64,000 nt of DNA from Echinicola arenosa (GTDB lineage Bacteria > Bacteroidota > Bacteroidia > Cytophagales > Cyclobacteriaceae), in assembly GCF_014841125.1 (NCBI RefSeq), contig NZ_JACYTQ010000009.1:1-64000 (forward strand). Direction: 5' to 3'. Of the stretch, positions 61,618 through 64,000 are shown one piece after another. Each line of letters opens with the position of its first letter. The stretch's first letter is position 1. Under the pieces are notes generated by a model, which saw only the letters and a list, made by a program, of their open reading frames with translations, was not told the origin of the DNA and did no database searches. The position numbers and the translations under genes are program-made.

Positions 61618-63531
61618 ATGAATTATTTGCATAAGGAACTTTATAATTTACTTATATCCGACCATCATATTTTTGATTTTATTCGAGAATCGGCTCTGGA
61701 CGGGCTATGGTATTGGGACGTGGAAAACCCTGAAAACGAATGGATGGACGGTAAGTTTTGGACGACCCTGGGATACGATCCTGAACAAATGCCTCATAAA
61801 TCTTCTGCCTGGCAAGACATCATCCACCAAGATGACCTCAAAGTAGCACTCGAAAACTTCAAAAAGCACTGCGAAGACCCCAATCATCCTTATGATCAAA
61901 TTGTAAGATACAAGCATAAAAATGGCCATACCATATGGGTCAGGTGCCGCGGCATGGCGATAAGGGACCATAATGGCAAAGCCATAAGATTATTAGGGGC
62001 GCACAATGAGGTATCCGCTCTTAAAAAACATGAAGAGATCCTCAAGAGATGCAATTCAGCTGCTTCCATAGGCTATTGGGAAATAGATTTTATTTCAGAA
62101 AAAGTATTGTGGAGTACATTGACCAAAGAGATTCTTGAGGTGGAGAGAGATTTTACTCCCACCATAAACGAAACCCTTGCTTTTTTCTCAGAAGGAAAAA
62201 GTAAGACAAGCCTGCTTAATGCCTATCAAAACGCCATCTCAAAAGGGGAATCCTATGAATTGGAATTGCCCATCTCCATTTCAAAAGAGAAAACCAAATG
62301 GGTGAAAATTGTGGGAATACCTCAAATCACAGCAAACAAGTGTACCCAAATTTATGGAACAGTTCAGGATATTGATTTGAGAAAAACCAATGAGCTCAAG
62401 CTACGTGAAGAAAGGGAAAAGCTGAGAATCAGTGAAGAGTCATTCCGGGCCAATTTTGAACATGCCGCTATTGGCATGGCCATACTCAACGAAAAGGGCC
62501 AATGGCTAAAAGTGAATAATAAACTTTGTGAAATAGTAGGGTATTCGCAAGAAGAGCTTAGACAATTGACCTTTCAGGACATCACTTTTCCTGCAGATTT
62601 GGATGCAGACCTGGTGCTTTTTCAGGAATTGATGGATGGGAAAAGGGATCATTATCAAATGGAAAAGAGGTATTTCCACAAGGATGGCCATATCATATAC
62701 ATCATTTTGGCGGTTTCCATTGTAAGGAATAACGAAGGAAAAATTCTATATGTGGTTTCCCAGATTATTGATATTTCTGAATTAAAAGAAGCAAAAAATA
62801 AAATCCATTCCTTACTAAAAACCAGCCAAGAACAAAATAACAGGCTCAAGAATTTTGCCCATATCGTTTCCCATAACCTAAGGTCCCACTCCAGCAATAT
62901 AGGTTTTATGATTGACCTACTGACTAATGAAAATGAGAAATTAACCGAAAAAGAAGAATATAAACTATTAAAAACAGCATCTAATAACTTGGCCCAAACC
63001 ATTCAGCACTTGAATGAAGTGGCCATGATACAGACTACGCTTGAAGAAAACCTCCAAGCCATTTCATTATCTAATTCCATAAAGTCGGCGATTGAAAATG
63101 TAGCTGCAATCGCGGATGCTGCTCAAGTTAAAATTATCAATGAAATAAAGCCTGACGAAGTAATTCTAGGCCTACCTGCCTATATTGACAGCATCGTTCT
63201 TAATCTGCTGACCAATGGTATCAAGTACCGATCGGAAAATGTAGACAGTTATATTAAAATATCCTCTTTCCATTCCATGCAATACAAAGTAATTTTATTC
63301 GAAGATAATGGGAAGGGAATAGATCTTGAACAATATGGTTCCCAACTATTTGGGATGTACAAAACATTTCACAGACATCCTGAGGCACGTGGTATTGGAT
63401 TATTCATTACCAAAAGTCAAATCGAAGCTTTAGGCGGACGGATAGAAGTTGAAAGTGAAGTAAATAAAGGCTCAAAATTCAAAATTTACTTAAAAAATGA
63501 AAAAGACAAAAAGCCTATGTATCATCGATGA
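61618..63531 (+). CDS. PAS-domain sensor histidine kinase
   Basis: Soluble kinase of 637 aa with three PAS-like units: about 20-135 (PAS/PAC with YKHKNGHTIWVRCRG), about 145-255 (weaker), and about 272-392 (FEHAAIGMAIL and KRYFHKDGHIIY). A coiled linker (about 386-410) leads to a phospho-acceptor region FAHIVSHNLRSHSSNI with H419. HATPase_c follows with LLTNGIKY (N533), FEDNGKGID and ARGIGLFITKSQIE. The HNLRSH box is the variant seen in many Bacteroidota PAS kinases. Its stop lies 35 bases inside the next response-regulator gene, so the two are coupled. No DNA-binding output is present. Confidence 0.92.
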   Translation: MNYLHKELYNLLISDHHIFDFIRESALDGLWYWDVENPENEWMDGKFWTTLGYDPEQMPHKSSAWQDIIHQDDLKVALENFKKHCEDPNHPYDQIVRYKHKNGHTIWVRCRGMAIRDHNGKAIRLLGAHNEVSALKKHEEILKRCNSAASIGYWEIDFISEKVLWSTLTKEILEVERDFTPTINETLAFFSEGKSKTSLLNAYQNAISKGESYELELPISISKEKTKWVKIVGIPQITANKCTQIYGTVQDIDLRKTNELKLREEREKLRISEESFRANFEHAAIGMAILNEKGQWLKVNNKLCEIVGYSQEELRQLTFQDITFPADLDADLVLFQELMDGKRDHYQMEKRYFHKDGHIIYIILAVSIVRNNEGKILYVVSQIIDISELKEAKNKIHSLLKTSQEQNNRLKNFAHIVSHNLRSHSSNIGFMIDLLTNENEKLTEKEEYKLLKTASNNLAQTIQHLNEVAMIQTTLEENLQAISLSNSIKSAIENVAAIADAAQVKIINEIKPDEVILGLPAYIDSIVLNLLTNGIKYRSENVDSYIKISSFHSMQYKVILFEDNGKGIDLEQYGSQLFGMYKTFHRHPEARGIGLFITKSQIEALGGRIEVESEVNKGSKFKIYLKNEKDKKPMYHR

Positions 63532-63889
63532 TGATCCCATTTACACATTTGGGCTAAAAAAAATCATCGAATTTGGAAAGTTCGATGTTGAGACCATTTT
63601 TTATGAAAATGGCAAAGAAGCTTATGAAAACTTGTCCCAAGTCATTTCCGATGGCGAAAGCCTACCTGATTTGATCTTATTGGACATTAATATGCCCATT
63701 TGGAATGGATGGAAGTTTCTGGATGAATTCACCAAACTTCTGTCTGAGCCATCAGTAGTGGTTTATATCATTTCAAGTTCCATAGACCCAAAAGACAGGG
63801 AGAAAGCGACCGAATACCAAATCATCAATAGTTTTATTGTTAAACCTGTTTCAATTGACAAAATTCGAGAAATCCTCCAATCCAATTAA
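63497..63889 (+). CDS. Single-domain (CheY/Rcp1-like) response regulator
   Basis: 130-aa receiver domain with no output domain. D11-D13 form the acidic pocket, D63 in LLDINMP is the phospho-acceptor, the SSS after VVYII replaces the usual threonine position, and K116 is in IVKPVS. It starts inside the preceding kinase gene (35-base overlap, different frame), a tight coupling that marks the two as cognate. Proteins of this type pass phosphate by protein contact or act in a phosphorelay; the downstream target is not in the window. Confidence 0.9.
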   Translation: MKKTKSLCIIDDDPIYTFGLKKIIEFGKFDVETIFYENGKEAYENLSQVISDGESLPDLILLDINMPIWNGWKFLDEFTKLLSEPSVVVYIISSSIDPKDREKATEYQIINSFIVKPVSIDKIREILQSN

Positions 63890-63905
63890 TATTTAGATTC
63901 ATCAT

Positions 63906-64000
63906 TTACTTTTCTTCACCAACAACTTTAAACGAAGCTGCTTCTGACCAATCACTCCAATTTAGATTCTGGTCCCTATACCTCACTCGCCAGTAATATT
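63906..64000 (-). CDS. 3' end of a gene ending in an FnIII-like module (partial)
   Basis: Only the last 31 codons are in the window, reading YYWRVRYRDQNLNWSDW, then SEAASFKVVGEEK and a TAA stop at 63906-63908. The YYWRVRYRD...WS.W...SF.V pattern is typical of the final strands of a fibronectin-type-III-like domain of secreted Bacteroidota proteins. The main domain lies beyond the edge. It is convergent with the response regulator, 16 bases apart. Confidence 0.6.
   Translation of the reverse strand, partial: YYWRVRYRDQNLNWSDWSEAASFKVVGEEK

Overview
The window looks like a chromosomal piece of a marine or environmental Bacteroidota, most likely of the Cyclobacteriaceae type (Echinicola, Cyclobacterium, Algoriphagus-like). 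The reasons are SusC/SusD pairs, a FecR/ECF sigma pair, many sulfatases, TAnnTTTG-type promoter boxes, weak Shine-Dalgarno sequences and Bacteroidota-restricted families. The genus is an inference. I saw no rRNA, tRNA, CRISPR array, IS element or phage gene.

Left edge (1-4.0 kb): a GC-rich non-coding repeat region, an OmpR-type response regulator/sensor kinase pair on the minus strand, and an HPP-family membrane protein on the plus strand. Two related, MITE-like repeat elements flank the HPP gene.

Polysaccharide utilisation locus (4.0-20.1 kb, all minus strand). In transcription order it holds an ECF sigma factor, a FecR anti-sigma factor, a SusC receptor with an STN signalling domain, SusD-1, a sulfatase, SusD-2, a sulfatase, a GH43-like enzyme, an iduronate-sulfatase-like enzyme and a lipoprotein arylsulfatase. 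One SusC serves two closely similar SusDs, and the four sulfatases belong to different subgroups. The target is probably a sulfated polysaccharide. No endo-acting lyase is visible in the locus, so the exact glycan is open.

Exopolysaccharide/capsule region (20.3-54.6 kb, almost all minus strand). This is a Wzx/Wzy-type pathway: Wza and Wzc homologues, UDP-xylose synthase, GDP-mannose pyrophosphorylase, flippase, two pyruvyl-transferase-like enzymes, four glycosyltransferases, a Wzy-like polymerase, an MBOAT/SGNH acylation pair, a secreted heparinase-II/III-like lyase, UDP-glucose dehydrogenase, DUF4301, an unknown lipoprotein and a Wzi-like protein. A second block holds UDP-glucuronate 4-epimerase, the initiating sugar transferase and a second Wzi-like protein. 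Between the blocks sit a large soluble PAS/GAF histidine kinase and a divergent LytTR response regulator. Together they predict an acidic, xanthan-like polymer with uronic acid, mannose and xylose, and with pyruvyl and acyl decorations. Hairpins split the region into several transcription units: wza-wzc; uxs to ugd; DUF4301; lipoprotein-wzi; sugar transferase; epimerase.

Right part (54.9-64 kb): mostly housekeeping genes. These are a thioredoxin-reductase-like flavoprotein convergent with a membrane AraC regulator, a YchJ/SEC-C protein, DNA topoisomerase III, a CorA transporter with an altered GMN motif, and a PAS histidine kinase overlapping a single-domain response regulator. At the edge is the 3' end of a minus-strand gene ending in an FnIII-like module.
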